Assembly: GCF_030409875.1 (NCBI RefSeq)
Contig: NZ_JAUFQR010000003.1
Span: 372,001-436,000 of the forward strand
Reading direction: 5' to 3'
From: Chryseobacterium tructae
GTDB lineage: Bacteria > Bacteroidota > Bacteroidia > Flavobacteriales > Weeksellaceae
Length of the DNA: 64,000 nucleotides
The notes beneath the pieces were generated by a model. That model saw only the letters and a program-made list of their open reading frames with translations. It made no database searches and had not been told where the DNA came from. Positions within the stretch are counted from its first letter, which is position 1. Each line of letters begins with the position of its first letter. Positions 39,058-50,331 of the stretch are shown here, piece after piece. The translations under genes and the position numbers were made by a program.

Positions 39058-41099
39058 TGCTTAACAGGTTTTTTAGCAGTGTTATTATTCTTAGTTTCTT
39101 TTTCTATTTCTTTCTGAAGCTTGGCTTTTTGTTGTTTAACCAATTCCAGACTATCCTTTATTCTTTTCTGCTTAATTGAATCAGGTTTAGGGTCTTTATA
39201 AAGTCCTTTACGCTTCAAATCTGCAATCCACTGCCTTTTATACTCGGGCATAAAACTCGAAGTGATCATCTTTTTATATAGATTTTCTCTTTTTAAGTCA
39301 CCCGTAATATATTTTTCAGCAATCACCGTACAAGCTGGCCCTGCCCACGTGGCTCCAAATCCTGCGTGCTCCATTACGGCAACCACAACAATCTTTGGTT
39401 TATCAGCTGGGGCAATCAACACGAAGATAGAGTTATCCTTTCCTTGTGGAACCTGTGCTGTACCTGTTTTTGCTAATTGTGTAAAGTCGTTAGATTTCAA
39501 CCCTCTAGCAGTTCCTCTCAAAACTACAGCTTCCATTCCTTTTAAAACGGGTTCAAAATGTTTTTGATCCACTAAAGTTTGATGCTTAACTTTAAATCTT
39601 GGGTCTGGGTTTGCCTTTCCGTCAATTGCTTTTACGATATGAGGGGTGTAATACCATCCTTTGTTGGCAATAGCTGCCACATAGTTAGCCAACTGAATAG
39701 GTGTTACCAAAACATCACCTTGTCCCATCCCATTGTAAATGGCTCCGGTTGACATTTCATCCCAATTTGTATAGTCAGTTCTTTTGGAACCACTTGCTTT
39801 CATGATAGCCTTAAACCTTTTCTCGTAAAAATCTCCTGAAGGGATTCTACCTTTTGCACCCACCGCAAAGTCGTTATTTAGAAACTCCCCAACACCAAAG
39901 CTGCTCATAATCTTTTTCCATTCATCAACACCTTTTGAAGGGTTTCCCGGATATTTTTTAATGATGGCTATAAATGCATAGGTAAAGAAACAGTTACTGG
40001 AAACCTGAATAGAAGGGATGAGTGGGTCTGCCCCGCCATGTCCTTTAATCCTTTTACCTTTATAGAAAAATCCGCCACCACAAGGGAAAACAGTCTTTTC
40101 ATCCATTACTCCCATTTGCATGGCAGCAAGTGCTGTAAGCAATTTGAACGTTGATCCTGGTGGATATCCTGCTTGTAAAGAACGATCAAAAGTAGGTTTA
40201 TTCTCATAAAGCGTATCTTTCGATAACGCATATAAATTTTTAGATTTATAAGGCCCGGTGAAAAGATTTGGGTCAATATCCGGTCCGGTTGCGGCCACTA
40301 ATACTTCCCCGTTATTGGGATCTATAGCTACAATTGCACCATGTTTGTTAACAAGCATTTCTTCAGCTGTTCTCTGAAGATCATAATCAATAGTTAAAGT
40401 AATATCTTTACCCGTTACTACATCCTTATCCAAAGTTCCATTTTTATAAGAACCTATATTTCGAAGCCTGATATCTTTTTGAATGTACTTCATCCCTTTT
40501 ATCCCACGAAGCTCCTTCTCATAAGATTTTTCCACACCTGTTTTCCCAATAAAATCTCCAGGTAAATAGTAAACAGAGTCTTTCTTAATCTCTTTTTCAT
40601 TTACTTCACTGGTATATCCTAAAAGGTTTCCGGATGTAGAAACTTCATATTGACGCTGAGGTCTCTGTACAATATTAAAGGCAGGATATTTAAAAATAAT
40701 CTCTTGTACCCTTGCAATATCTTCCCTGCTCAGATCCTTTAAAAAGGTCATAGGAGTAAGTTTAGAATAGTACTTTTCTTTTTTAATAAGATTAATCTTG
40801 CTGATGAAATCCGTTTTATTGATCTTCATTAAGCTACAAAAGCCCAGTGTATCAAAATCAGGTTTCATGAGAGCCTGGGTAAAAGAAATTTCATAAGCAG
40901 GTTGGTTTCCTACCATGATCTTCCCGTTTCGGTCAAAAATAACTCCACGCTGGGGAATTACATATTCAATTTTGATAGAAGTATTGGCTGCATTCAGTGC
41001 ATAGCGATCTGTAAATAACTGTAAATACGAAAGCCTCGCCACAAAAATAAGGGCGATCACAACAAGAATGGAAAAAATTTTTAAATAACGTGTGTTCAA
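39054..41099 (-). CDS. mrdA: Penicillin-binding protein 2
   Basis: 681 residues. One N-terminal membrane helix (SILVVIALIFVARLSYLQL), a dimerisation domain (YVIPQRGVIFDRNGKIMVGN), and the transpeptidase domain with S316-T-F-K319 in GYPPGSTFKLLTAL, SSN in QVSSNCFFTYAF, and KTGTAQ. It is the elongation-specific class B transpeptidase partner of RodA. The C-terminal 60 residues are Lys-rich and extended, as often in Bacteroidota. Overlaps mreD and rodA by 4 bases each, so the genes are coupled. Confidence 0.95.
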   Translation of the reverse strand: MNTRYLKIFSILVVIALIFVARLSYLQLFTDRYALNAANTSIKIEYVIPQRGVIFDRNGKIMVGNQPAYEISFTQALMKPDFDTLGFCSLMKINKTDFISKINLIKKEKYYSKLTPMTFLKDLSREDIARVQEIIFKYPAFNIVQRPQRQYEVSTSGNLLGYTSEVNEKEIKKDSVYYLPGDFIGKTGVEKSYEKELRGIKGMKYIQKDIRLRNIGSYKNGTLDKDVVTGKDITLTIDYDLQRTAEEMLVNKHGAIVAIDPNNGEVLVAATGPDIDPNLFTGPYKSKNLYALSKDTLYENKPTFDRSLQAGYPPGSTFKLLTALAAMQMGVMDEKTVFPCGGGFFYKGKRIKGHGGADPLIPSIQVSSNCFFTYAFIAIIKKYPGNPSKGVDEWKKIMSSFGVGEFLNNDFAVGAKGRIPSGDFYEKRFKAIMKASGSKRTDYTNWDEMSTGAIYNGMGQGDVLVTPIQLANYVAAIANKGWYYTPHIVKAIDGKANPDPRFKVKHQTLVDQKHFEPVLKGMEAVVLRGTARGLKSNDFTQLAKTGTAQVPQGKDNSIFVLIAPADKPKIVVVAVMEHAGFGATWAGPACTVIAEKYITGDLKRENLYKKMITSSFMPEYKRQWIADLKRKGLYKDPKPDSIKQKRIKDSLELVKQQKAKLQKEIEKETKNNNTAKKPVKQ

Positions 41100-41602
41100 A
41101 CTTTTTGTTTGATTTTAAATATTAATGCGTAAATAACGATAAAGATAAATGAAATTACACTGGTCACCAACACATTAAATAATATTTCAAAAAATCTGCT
41201 AAACTTAAAGAACTCTATATATTGTACTAAAAGCTGATGCAGGAATATACTTGAAAATAAAAACAGCAAAAACTGCGCCCATTGAAGGGACTGAAAGGAG
41301 AAAAAGTCTGTAGAGGTATCTGTAGACGTTCTGAATATCAATGTTCTGAAATAAGCAATTAACGTTGTAGCAAAAGCATTGATCCCCCATGAATTGAGGA
41401 ATCCATCTATAGAGAGCCCTATTAAAAAGCTAAGTGCTAAAAACTGAAATTTATTTCTGAAAAAAGGATAGAACATGACAAATACAGGATATAATACCGG
41501 AGTATATTTCCCAAAAATAGTAATCCTGTTCAATACAAAAATCTGTAATGCAACAAGAAATATCATGATTAATATATCAGTAAATAAAGTTCTGCTAATC
41601 AT
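41096..41602 (-). CDS. mreD: Rod shape-determining membrane protein MreD
   Basis: 168 residues, five hydrophobic segments, with the N-terminal LNRITIFGKYTPVLYPVFVM and the mid-protein LIGLSIDGFLNSWGINAFAT that are typical of flavobacterial MreD. It links the cytoplasmic MreB filament with MreC and the elongation synthases. Start overlaps mreC by 8 bases. Confidence 0.88.
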   Translation of the reverse strand: MISRTLFTDILIMIFLVALQIFVLNRITIFGKYTPVLYPVFVMFYPFFRNKFQFLALSFLIGLSIDGFLNSWGINAFATTLIAYFRTLIFRTSTDTSTDFFSFQSLQWAQFLLFLFSSIFLHQLLVQYIEFFKFSRFFEILFNVLVTSVISFIFIVIYALIFKIKQKV

Positions 41603-42448
41603 TTTCCTTTTTTATTACAGCTTTCAATGTGTCCTGAATCTTTTGCACTTCGGCTTTCTTCAGATTCTTTACAACATACACTTTATTTAAGGCACCCATT
41701 TTTTCACTCAACTCAACAGAGACATCCCAGAAACCGGTTTTATTATCTACCGAATACCCTGCAACCGTTCCAATCATTACCCCTTTCGGGAAGATCGCAG
41801 ATTTACCATCTGTAACAACGGTATCTCCGATTTTTAAAGCAACATATTTAGGAATATCAGCAAGGTGCATTACCCTGGAGTTATCCCCATTCCATGTTAA
41901 TGTTCCAAAATATCCGGAATTTTTCAGCGCAGCATTAATTCTGATCGTATTTACGCTCAATACTGACTGTACTAATGCGTAACTGTCCGTTGAATTAATA
42001 ACAATCCCCGCAATACCTCTAGGCGCCATTACTCCCATTTGAGGAAAGACTCCATCTCTACGGCCACGGTTGATTGTAAAATAATTATTTCTTCTGTTGA
42101 TACTGTTGAAACAATTTCACCATCAACAAAAGTATAGATCTGACCACCTCCGATGGTATCATGTACTCTTTTGAAAACAGGGTTTTTTGCCCCGTCTTTC
42201 CCATACAGTTCTGTCATAAGGGCTTTATTCTGAACTACAAGATCTTCATTGATCTGTTTTAACTTCAGATAAGAAACCCCCTCATCAATATACCCCGAAA
42301 TCCATGAATTTAACGCTGCCGTTTGTCCTGCAACCCAGGATCTCTGCATGGCATTTCTAGAGAATATCAGAACCAGAGCAATAATTTGCAGGAATATAAA
42401 GAAGACAAAAAGTGTGTTCTTCGAAAATAATCTCAGCAAAAATCCCAT
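41595..42448 (-). CDS. mreC: Rod shape-determining protein MreC, frameshifted
   Basis: 284 residues after repair: one N-terminal membrane helix (NTLFVFFIFLQIIALVLIFS), a coiled coil (LKLKQINEDLVVQNKALMTE), then the double beta-barrel with PRGIAGIVINSTDSYALVQ and GFWDVSVELSEKMGALNKVY. It is a periplasmic scaffold for PBP2/RodA. Frame break at about 42108: GTTTCAACAGTATC needs one base, giving VSNSINRRNNYFTINRGRRD. The C-terminal end overlaps mreD. Confidence 0.92.
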
Positions 42449-42475
42449 TCAGATATATAGTCGTAAAAGTTAAAA

Positions 42476-43501
42476 TTATTTAATTAAGAAATTGAATTTA
42501 TCCATATTCTTAAGGGCAATACCAGTTCCACGAACTACCGCTCTCAACGGATCTTCTGCTACAAATACAGGAAGACCAGTTTTTTTGTGGATTCTGTCCG
42601 CTAGACCTCTTAATAATGCACCTCCTCCAGCAAGATAAATACCTGTTTTATAAATATCAGCAGCCAATTCCGGTGGAGTAAGAGAAAGAGTTTCCATTAC
42701 AGCATCCTCAATTCTAATGATAGATTTGTCTAATGCACGGGCAATTTCCTTATACCCAACCATAATTTCTTTTGGTTTACCTGTAATAAGGTCTCTACCT
42801 TGTACCGGGATATCCTCGATATCTACATCAAGATCTTCTACTGCAGAACCTACTTCAATTTTGATTCTTTCAGCTGTTCTTTCTCCGATATAAAGGTTAT
42901 GGTGAGTTCTTAAGTAATAAGCAATATCATTGGTAAATACATCTCCTGCAATTTTCACAGATTTATCACATACAATACCTCCTAAAGCGACTACAGCAAT
43001 TTCCGTAGTACCTCCACCTATATCGATGATCATGTTTCCTTCAGGTTTCTGAACATCTATCCCTACTCCTATAGCAGCTGCCATTGGTTCATAGATCAAT
43101 CTTACTTCTTTTGCGTTTACTTTCTGAGCAGAATCTCTTACCGCTCTTTTTTCAACTTCAGTAATACCAGAAGGAATACAGATTACAATTCTTAATGCAG
43201 GCTGTATGAATTTACCTTTGATTCCAGGAATTTTTTTAATGAATTCCTTAATCATATGTTCAGAAGCGTGAAAATCTGCGATAACACCATCTTTCAATGG
43301 ACGGATCGTCTTGATATCCTCGTGAGTTTTACCTTGCATATGTTTAGCCTGTTCCCCTACAGCAATGGGTTTACCCGTAGAACGTTCAATTGCAACAATT
43401 GACGGTTGATCTATAACAATTTTATTATTATGGATGATAAGGGTATTGGCTGTTCCCAGGTCTATCGCAATTTCTTGCGTAAACATATCAAATAAACTCA
43501 T
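42476..43501 (-). CDS. mreB: Actin-like rod shape-determining protein MreB
   Basis: 341 residues; DLGTANTLIIHNNKIVIDQP, PLKDGVIADFHASEHMIKEF, IDIGGGTTEIAVVALGG and GIYLAGGGALLRGLADRIHK are the nucleotide-binding loops of the actin fold. It forms curved filaments below the inner membrane that guide elongation. First gene of mreB-mreC-mreD-mrdA-rodA on the minus strand, with a promoter box upstream. Confidence 0.97.
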   Translation of the reverse strand: MSLFDMFTQEIAIDLGTANTLIIHNNKIVIDQPSIVAIERSTGKPIAVGEQAKHMQGKTHEDIKTIRPLKDGVIADFHASEHMIKEFIKKIPGIKGKFIQPALRIVICIPSGITEVEKRAVRDSAQKVNAKEVRLIYEPMAAAIGVGIDVQKPEGNMIIDIGGGTTEIAVVALGGIVCDKSVKIAGDVFTNDIAYYLRTHHNLYIGERTAERIKIEVGSAVEDLDVDIEDIPVQGRDLITGKPKEIMVGYKEIARALDKSIIRIEDAVMETLSLTPPELAADIYKTGIYLAGGGALLRGLADRIHKKTGLPVFVAEDPLRAVVRGTGIALKNMDKFNFLIK

Positions 43502-43525
43502 ATTTTTCTTCTGATTTTAAGTTTA

Positions 43526-43533
43526 CAAAGATA
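43526..43533 (-). promoter_or_regulatory. -7 box of the mre operon
   Basis: TATCTTTG on the minus strand, 24 bases before the mreB ATG. Confidence 0.55.
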
Positions 43534-43847
43534 TAAATTAAACACGACGAAAGAAATTTCCACGCAACATAATTTGGTTAAAATTTTATTAAAATTTATA
43601 ATTCTTTATTAACTTTCTGTTTAGACAATTACAGAGTTTGATTTCAACTAAAATTAACGACGAAATTTGCGGATAAAAACATGAAGAAAAACAAAGAAAA
43701 CAAATGACCTGATATGTGAATTTTCAAAATTACCTTTAGCAGCTTTACTTTTGAGCTTTTCTCCTGCACAAAATTCACTTTCCATGCTATAGTTTTTTAC
43801 GATAATTATCATATACACTATCAGAGGATGATTAATTAAAAAAAGCG
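43534..43847. other. Divergent intergenic region between mreB and hemA
   Basis: AT-rich, holding upstream promoter DNA of both operons. A minus-strand ORF of 76 codons crosses it but has no start-site support. Confidence 0.45.
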
Positions 43848-43855
43848 TAAATTTG
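43848..43855 (+). promoter_or_regulatory. -7 box of the haem operon
   Basis: TAAATTTG ends 9 bases before the hemA ATG at 43865, so the leader can only be a few bases long. An alternative TTG start at 43853 lies inside the box and is rejected. Confidence 0.6.
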
Positions 43856-43864
43856 CCGTTGCTT

Positions 43865-45138
43865 ATGTTACAGTATTCCAACATCCATCGAACATCGAAT
43901 TTTGCCGTGCTTTCTATAAGCTACGAAAAGGCCGACGTAGAAACGAGAGGAAAGTTTGCATTCTTTGATGAAAACATCAAAAACTTTGTTTCCCGCGTCC
44001 ATCAGGAAGATCTTGGGGATGCATTTGTGGTTTCCACATGTAACAGGACAGAGATCTATACTACTTCTTCCAATTATCTTTTAGTAGCAGAAGAGTATTG
44101 CAAAACGATTGGAGTAAACATTACAGATTTTCTTCAGTTTGCTAATATTCTGACTAAAGAAGAGGCTTTAATACACCTTTTCAGAGTCGCTGCCGGCTTA
44201 GAAAGCCAGATTATTGGAGATTTTGAGATTATTGGCCAGATCAAAAAAGCATACAGCCGTTTTAAAAAGGAAAGACAAAATTCTAATCCATATCTGGAAA
44301 GAGCTATTAATGCTGCTATTCAGATTTCTAAAAGGATTAAGAATGAAACCGGAATTTCCAACGGAGCTGCTTCTGTTTCTTATGCTGCTGTTCATTACAT
44401 TTAAACAGCCAGAAAAGAATCAATGAAAAGAACATTCTTCTTCTTGGAGTAGGCGAAATTGGACAGAATACGGTTGAAAACCTGGTAAAGCATGTTTATC
44501 AGCCAAAAATTAAAATTGCCAACAGAACTCAGGAGAAAGCTGAAAAGATTTCCCAGAAATATAATATTCCTCATGTTGATTATTCTGATTTTGACAAGGA
44601 ATTAAAAAATACCGATATTCTTATCGTGGCTACGGGAGCCAAACACCCGATTATCAACCAATCTCATTTCCCGAACGGAAAAGAAACATTGGTAATAGAC
44701 CTTTCCATTCCTCATAATGTTGAAAAAAATGTTACAGAAAATGAAAATGTAACATTAATTGATGTTGATGAGCTTTCAAAACAGATCCAGGAGACAATCC
44801 AGCAAAGAGAAAAAGAGATCCCTAAAGCTGAAAAGATCATTAAGGAACTGATGAAAGACTTCATTGAATGGGAGAAAAAAAGAAAACTAGCACCAAACAT
44901 TCATCATTTCAAAGCTGTTTTAAAGAACATGGAACGCAATGAAATGCATAACTTTTACAAGAAAAATAAATATATAGACATCACGGATATGGAACTTTCT
45001 GATAAAATGATCCAGAAGATCACCAACCGTTTTGCAAAATATATCATCGATAATCCTTTAAAAGCCGAAGAAATTAGTAAATTAATGCACGAAATATTAG
45101 TTGAACAACCAAACAACGAATTCAATGAAAAGCATTAG
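43865..45138 (+). CDS. hemA: Glutamyl-tRNA reductase, frameshifted
   Basis: 424 residues after repair. VVSTCNRTEIY carries the nucleophilic Cys; GLESQIIGDFEIIGQIKKAY and LLLGVGEIGQNTVENL (NADPH-binding) follow. It reduces Glu-tRNA to glutamate-1-semialdehyde, the first step of C5 haem synthesis. The frame break at 44400 (CATTACATTTAAACAGCC; one T more gives HYILNSQKRINEKNI) is a T-run loss. It overlaps hemC by 14 bases. Confidence 0.95.
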
Positions 45139-46031
45139 AATCGGAACAAGAAATTCCGCACTTGCACTTTGGCAGGCTAGAGAGGTTGCGAGGCACCTTC
45201 AGAACAACAATTATTTAACGGAAATCGTTCCTATCGTTTCTTCTGGCGATAAGAACCTTAATCAACCTTTATATTCACTAGGTATTACAGGGGTTTCACA
45301 AGAGACCTTGATATTGCTCTATTGAATGATGAAATAGACATTGCTGTTCACTCTTTAAAAGATGTCCCTACCCTATTACCTCAAAATATTGAGATGATAA
45401 CCTATTTGGAAAGAGATTATCCACAAGACATTCTGATCAGAAAAGAATCAGCCAAAAACAAAGAACTTCACGAACTAAAATTAGCAACAAGCAGTTTGAG
45501 AAGAAGAGCCTTTTGGTTAAGACATTTCCCGAATACCGAGTTTTCTGATATCCGTGGAAATATCCAAACCCGTCTTCAAAAACTTGAGGATGGAGATTTT
45601 GATGCAACCATTTTATCTTTGGCTGGGATCAAAAGAATGAAAATGGAAATTGATTACGAAATGCTACCGATAATGATTTCTGCCCCATCTCAGGGCGTTA
45701 TTGCAGTTGCAGGACATTCCGACAAGCCGGAGATCAATGAAATCCTAAACAGATCAACCACAAACCAACCCAGATTTGTGTAGAAATCGAAAGAAACTTC
45801 CTAAGCACTTTAGAAGGTGGATGCACAGCACCTATCGGAGCTTTTGCCGAAATTATTGACAATCAGATTCGCTTTACAGCAGCACTTTGCTCGCTGAATG
45901 GTAAAAACTGCATTGCTCTTGATGAAAACTTCGAGTACAACCCGGAAGAAAACTTTGGAGAAAAGTTTGCAAAGGTAGTACTTGAGAATGGCGGAAAAGA
46001 ACTGATGGCGGAAATCAAAAGCCAGATCTAA
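45125..46031 (+). CDS. hemC: Hydroxymethylbilane synthase, two frame breaks
   Basis: 302 residues after repair. RIGTRNSALALWQA starts it, HSLKDVPTLLP and LSLAGIKRM follow, and the dipyrromethane cofactor Cys is in STLEGGCTAPIGAFA. It joins four porphobilinogens. Breaks at about 45292 (GGGGTTTCACAAGAG, plus a T gives GVFTRDLDIALL) and 45752 (AAACAGATCAACC, plus an A gives LNKINHKPTQICVEIERN). The start lies within hemA's 3' end. Confidence 0.95.
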
Positions 46032-46098
46032 GATTATTTTATTCAGTTTTAGATTTCAGATTCCTTTTTAGATCCTTTTCATCTTCTAACCCACAGAC

Positions 46099-46782
46099 AT
46101 GAAAATCTTATTTACCAAAAATATAGACCCATCAATACTATCCAAAGAATTAGGACAGGATATCGTGGCTGATTGTGTTGAGGTAATTAAGACCAAGCCT
46201 ATTCTGATCAGCCCGTTTGAATTAAAAAACTATTCCCTGATTTTCACCAGTGTAAATGGTGTAGCTGCGTTTTTTAAAAACAGATTTAAGCCTAATGAAA
46301 ATTTTACGGCGAAAAATTACAACAAGATCTACTGTGTTGGTGAAAAAACAAAAAAGGCATTAAGAAAACATGGCTTCGGAACATTTAAGGTATTGAGGAA
46401 CGCTGACGCCCTTTCGAGATTTATTATCGGAAACTGCCAGCATGAACAGTTTCTTCATTTCTGTGGCAATCTTGCCATTAATGTTCTTGATAAGGAGCTT
46501 CCTCTTCAAAATATTAAGTATAAAAAGATTACGATCTACAACACTGAGGAAATCAATCCTTTAATTCCTGAAAAATATCATGCCGCAGTATTTTTTAGTC
46601 CAAGTGGAGTTCGTAGTTTTGCAAAGCAAAATTCCCTGAAAGATATGAAGCTGTTTTCAATTGGAGAAACTACATCAGGGGAACTGAGAAATTATACTCA
46701 CGATTACATTTTTACGTCTGAGGAAAACACTCTGAATTCTATATTTGAGTTGATTAGACAAGAAATTACGAGTAAACTTTAG
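46099..46782 (+). CDS. hemD: Uroporphyrinogen-III synthase
   Basis: 227 residues. Sequence is poorly conserved in this family, but YSLIFTSVNGVAAFFKNRF, IYCVGEKTKKALRKHGFG and FFSPSGVRSFAKQN are the expected interdomain pieces, and its place between hemC and hemE is decisive. It closes hydroxymethylbilane with ring D inversion. Starts 67 bases after hemC. Confidence 0.9.
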   Translation: MKILFTKNIDPSILSKELGQDIVADCVEVIKTKPILISPFELKNYSLIFTSVNGVAAFFKNRFKPNENFTAKNYNKIYCVGEKTKKALRKHGFGTFKVLRNADALSRFIIGNCQHEQFLHFCGNLAINVLDKELPLQNIKYKKITIYNTEEINPLIPEKYHAAVFFSPSGVRSFAKQNSLKDMKLFSIGETTSGELRNYTHDYIFTSEENTLNSIFELIRQEITSKL

Positions 46783-46827
46783 AATATCTGTTGCCGATTT
46801 AGGCGGTGACATTAGTTTAAATAGATT

Positions 46828-47859
46828 ATGATAAAAAACGACCTATATTTAAAAGCACTTCGCGGAGAAACCGTTGAAAGACCTCCTGTCTGGATGATGA
46901 GGCAGGCTGGAAGATATCTGCCGGAATTCATTGCCTTAAGAGACAAATATGATTTCTTTACAAGATGTCAGACACCTGAACTTGCTGCAGAAATCACTTT
47001 ACAGCCTATCCGCAGATTTCCTTTAGACGCGGCGATCTTGTTTTCTGATATTTTGGTAGTTCCACAAGCAATGGGGATCGATTTCAAAATGAAAGAATCT
47101 GTTGGCCCATGGTTGGATACTCCTATCAGAACAATGGAACAAGTTCAGAATATCGAAACTCCGGATGTGAATGATACTTTAGGATACGTTTTTGATGCTA
47201 TTGAATTGACCCTTCAAAAACTAGATAATGAAGTTCCATTGATCGGTTTTGCTGGTTCACCATGGACAATTCTTTGCTACTGTGTGGAAGGAAAAGGAAG
47301 TAAAGCTTTTGATATTGCAAAATCTTTCTGTTTCCAACAACCTGAAGCAGCTCACCTGTTACTTCAAAAGATCACTGATACTACAATTGCTTATTTAAAG
47401 AGAAAAGTAGAAAAAGGAGTTTCTGCTGTACAAGTTTTTGACTCTTGGGGTGGAATGCTTTCTCCAACGGATTATCAAGAATTCTCTTGGCAGTATATCA
47501 ACCAGATCGTTGAAGCATTAAGCCCACTTACCCACGTGGTAGTGTTTGGAAAAGGATGCTGGTTTGCATTAGAAGATATGACGATGTCTAAAGCTTCGGC
47601 TCTTGGTGTTGACTGGACAATTAAGCCGGAATTCGCAAGAACTTTAACCAACCACACCATGACCTTACAAGGAAACTTTGATCCTGCAAGATTACACTCT
47701 ACGCCTGAAACCATCAAGAAAATGGTAAATGAAATGATTAACCGCTTCGGAAAAGACAGGTATATTGCTAATCTTGGACATGGTATTCTTCCAAACGTTC
47801 CTGTTGAAAATGCTGAAGCATTTATCAGAGCAGTTGTGGATTGGAAGCCCAACCTATAA
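46828..47859 (+). CDS. hemE: Uroporphyrinogen decarboxylase
   Basis: 343 residues: [16 protein letters not shown], the arginine-rich active-site signature, then [34 protein letters not shown] and [18 protein letters not shown]. It decarboxylates uroporphyrinogen III to coproporphyrinogen III. Last gene of the haem unit, followed by a strong terminator. Confidence 0.97.
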   Translation: MIKNDLYLKALRGETVERPPVWMMRQAGRYLPEFIALRDKYDFFTRCQTPELAAEITLQPIRRFPLDAAILFSDILVVPQAMGIDFKMKESVGPWLDTPIRTMEQVQNIETPDVNDTLGYVFDAIELTLQKLDNEVPLIGFAGSPWTILCYCVEGKGSKAFDIAKSFCFQQPEAAHLLLQKITDTTIAYLKRKVEKGVSAVQVFDSWGGMLSPTDYQEFSWQYINQIVEALSPLTHVVVFGKGCWFALEDMTMSKASALGVDWTIKPEFARTLTNHTMTLQGNFDPARLHSTPETIKKMVNEMINRFGKDRYIANLGHGILPNVPVENAEAFIRAVVDWKPNL

Positions 47860-47880
47860 ACATTACAATTAATACAATAT

Positions 47881-47917
47881 AAAAAGCCCTTGTCAGATGA
47901 TGACAAGGGCTTTTTAA
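47881..47917 (+). terminator. Terminator of the haem operon
   Basis: AAAAAGCCCTTGTC-AGATGAT-GACAAGGGCTTTTT, 22 bases after hemE. Confidence 0.9.
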
Positions 47918-47975
47918 TTTATATGAAATTTATCCTATAAAATATTCTCACCCTCTTTTATCATCATTTTATCTT

Positions 47976-47983
47976 TATATTTG
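47976..47983 (+). promoter_or_regulatory. -7 box of the small peptide gene
   Basis: TATATTTG, 27 bases before the ATG at 48011. Confidence 0.55.
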
Positions 47984-48010
47984 ACAATTAACACTTTAAA
48001 TCCATTTATT

Positions 48011-48133
48011 ATGAAAAAACTAAACAAAGACAAAATGAAAAGTATCATGGCAGGAGGTGAACGTTGCCTGGAATGCGAAATTGGATACCACCAAGTTATT
48101 ATTAACGGTAGATGCAAATGCATTGAAGACTAA
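48011..48133 (+). CDS. Double-glycine leader peptide, bacteriocin-like
   Basis: A 40-codon gene: leader MKKLNKDKMKSIMAGG and a 24-residue core ERCLECEIGYHQ... ending CKCIED. The leader pattern (K-L-x-K-x-x-M-K-S-I-x-GG) is that of Bacteroidota bacteriocin-like precursors cut after GG by C39-peptidase ABC transporters. The core has four Cys (19, 22, 35, 37) in CxxC...CxC spacing, which could form two disulfides or bind a metal. It has its own promoter box and terminator, and no transporter, maturase or immunity gene lies nearby, so it is an orphan that would need export machinery encoded elsewhere. Confidence 0.75.
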   Translation: MKKLNKDKMKSIMAGGERCLECEIGYHQVIINGRCKCIED

Positions 48134-48162
48134 AAAAGCAGCTAAATCAGCTGCTTTTTATT
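48133..48162. terminator. Terminator of the small peptide gene, shared with sufS
   Basis: AAAAAGCAGC-TAAATCA-GCTGCTTTTT, between the converging genes. Confidence 0.85.
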
Positions 48163-48163
48163 T

Positions 48164-49383
<1,220 letters not shown>

Positions 49384-49570
49384 TTATTTATTTTTTAAAT
49401 TAAAAAGTTCTTATTTAGAACCCTTCAAATTTACGGCTTTTTTTTCGAAAGGAAGCATCCGGAACGATACTGATACTTGTCAGCCGATAGAAATATTCAA
49501 TGATTTATAGTAAAGAAAACCGATAAACTGAAAAGGCGAAATGCCGCTCGCCCTTCTTCATAAGGAATAC

Positions 49571-49600
49571 AAAAAAACCTGTCAATAAATTGACAGGTCT
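49571..49600 (-). terminator. Terminator of prs-rplY
   Basis: On the minus strand ACCTGTCAA-TTTA-TTGACAGGT is followed by TTTTTTT. Confidence 0.85.
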
Positions 49601-49622
49601 ATATTGTTCAAATAAGCAATAC

Positions 49623-50276
49623 TTATTCTGCAGATTTCTCTTCTGTTGTTGGAACGTCAGGAGATTGAGTTGCAACTTCTTCTGCTTCTTCTTCATCCTC
49701 ATCATCCATTGCTGCAGCACCACCTTTCATTGCATTTCTAGACATCTTAACAGCAACTACTACTGCATTGTCTGGGTGCACGAAAGAATATCCTTCAGTT
49801 TTGATACCACCGATGTAAAGTTTGTTACCGATTCTTAATGGAGTAACATCTACAACGATCTCGTCAGGTAAGTTAGCAGGAATAGCTTTTACTTTTAGTT
49901 TTCTGAAAGACTGACGTAAAACACCACCAGCAACAACACCTTTAGAACGTCCTGTAATTCTTACTGGAACTTCCATAACAACTGGCTTATCGTCAGATAA
50001 TTGGAAGAAGTCAATGTGAAGAATTTTGTCAGTAATTGGGTGGAACTGAATATCTTGAAGAACTGCAGGAATTACCTTCCCGTCAATTTCAATAGATACC
50101 GTGTGTGCTTCAGGAGTGTATACTAATCCTTTGAAAGCTCTCTCTTCAGCAGAGAAGTTCAAAGGTGCTTCACCTCCATAAACAACACAAGGAACTAATT
50201 CAGCATCACGTAAAGCTTTTGTAGACTTTTTGCCCACGCTTTCTCTTTTTGTACCTTGAATTGTAATAGATTTCAT
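49623..50276 (-). CDS. rplY: Ribosomal protein L25 / general stress protein Ctc
   Basis: 217 residues: [30 protein letters not shown], then the TL5/CTC C-terminal domain ([20 protein letters not shown]), and a 30-residue acidic tail [14 protein letters not shown]. It binds 5S rRNA in the large ribosomal subunit. It lies 55 bases after prs on the same strand, a common pairing in bacteria. Confidence 0.95.
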   Translation of the reverse strand: MKSITIQGTKRESVGKKSTKALRDAELVPCVVYGGEAPLNFSAEERAFKGLVYTPEAHTVSIEIDGKVIPAVLQDIQFHPITDKILHIDFFQLSDDKPVVMEVPVRITGRSKGVVAGGVLRQSFRKLKVKAIPANLPDEIVVDVTPLRIGNKLYIGGIKTEGYSFVHPDNAVVVAVKMSRNAMKGGAAAMDDEDEEEAEEVATQSPDVPTTEEKSAE

Positions 50277-50331
50277 TTATAAAAATTTAAAAAATTGTTC
50301 TTAATTTAATTTGCAAACTGTTTAAAATCAA

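Noticed and set aside
43654..43884. Minus-strand 76-codon ORF between mreB and hemA
   Set aside because: No ribosome site or promoter box, and it runs over the hemA promoter and start; composition looks random.
44400..45752. Programmed frameshifting in hemA and hemC
   Set aside because: No slippery heptamer with downstream structure, and similar one-base losses occur in many unrelated genes; error is simpler.
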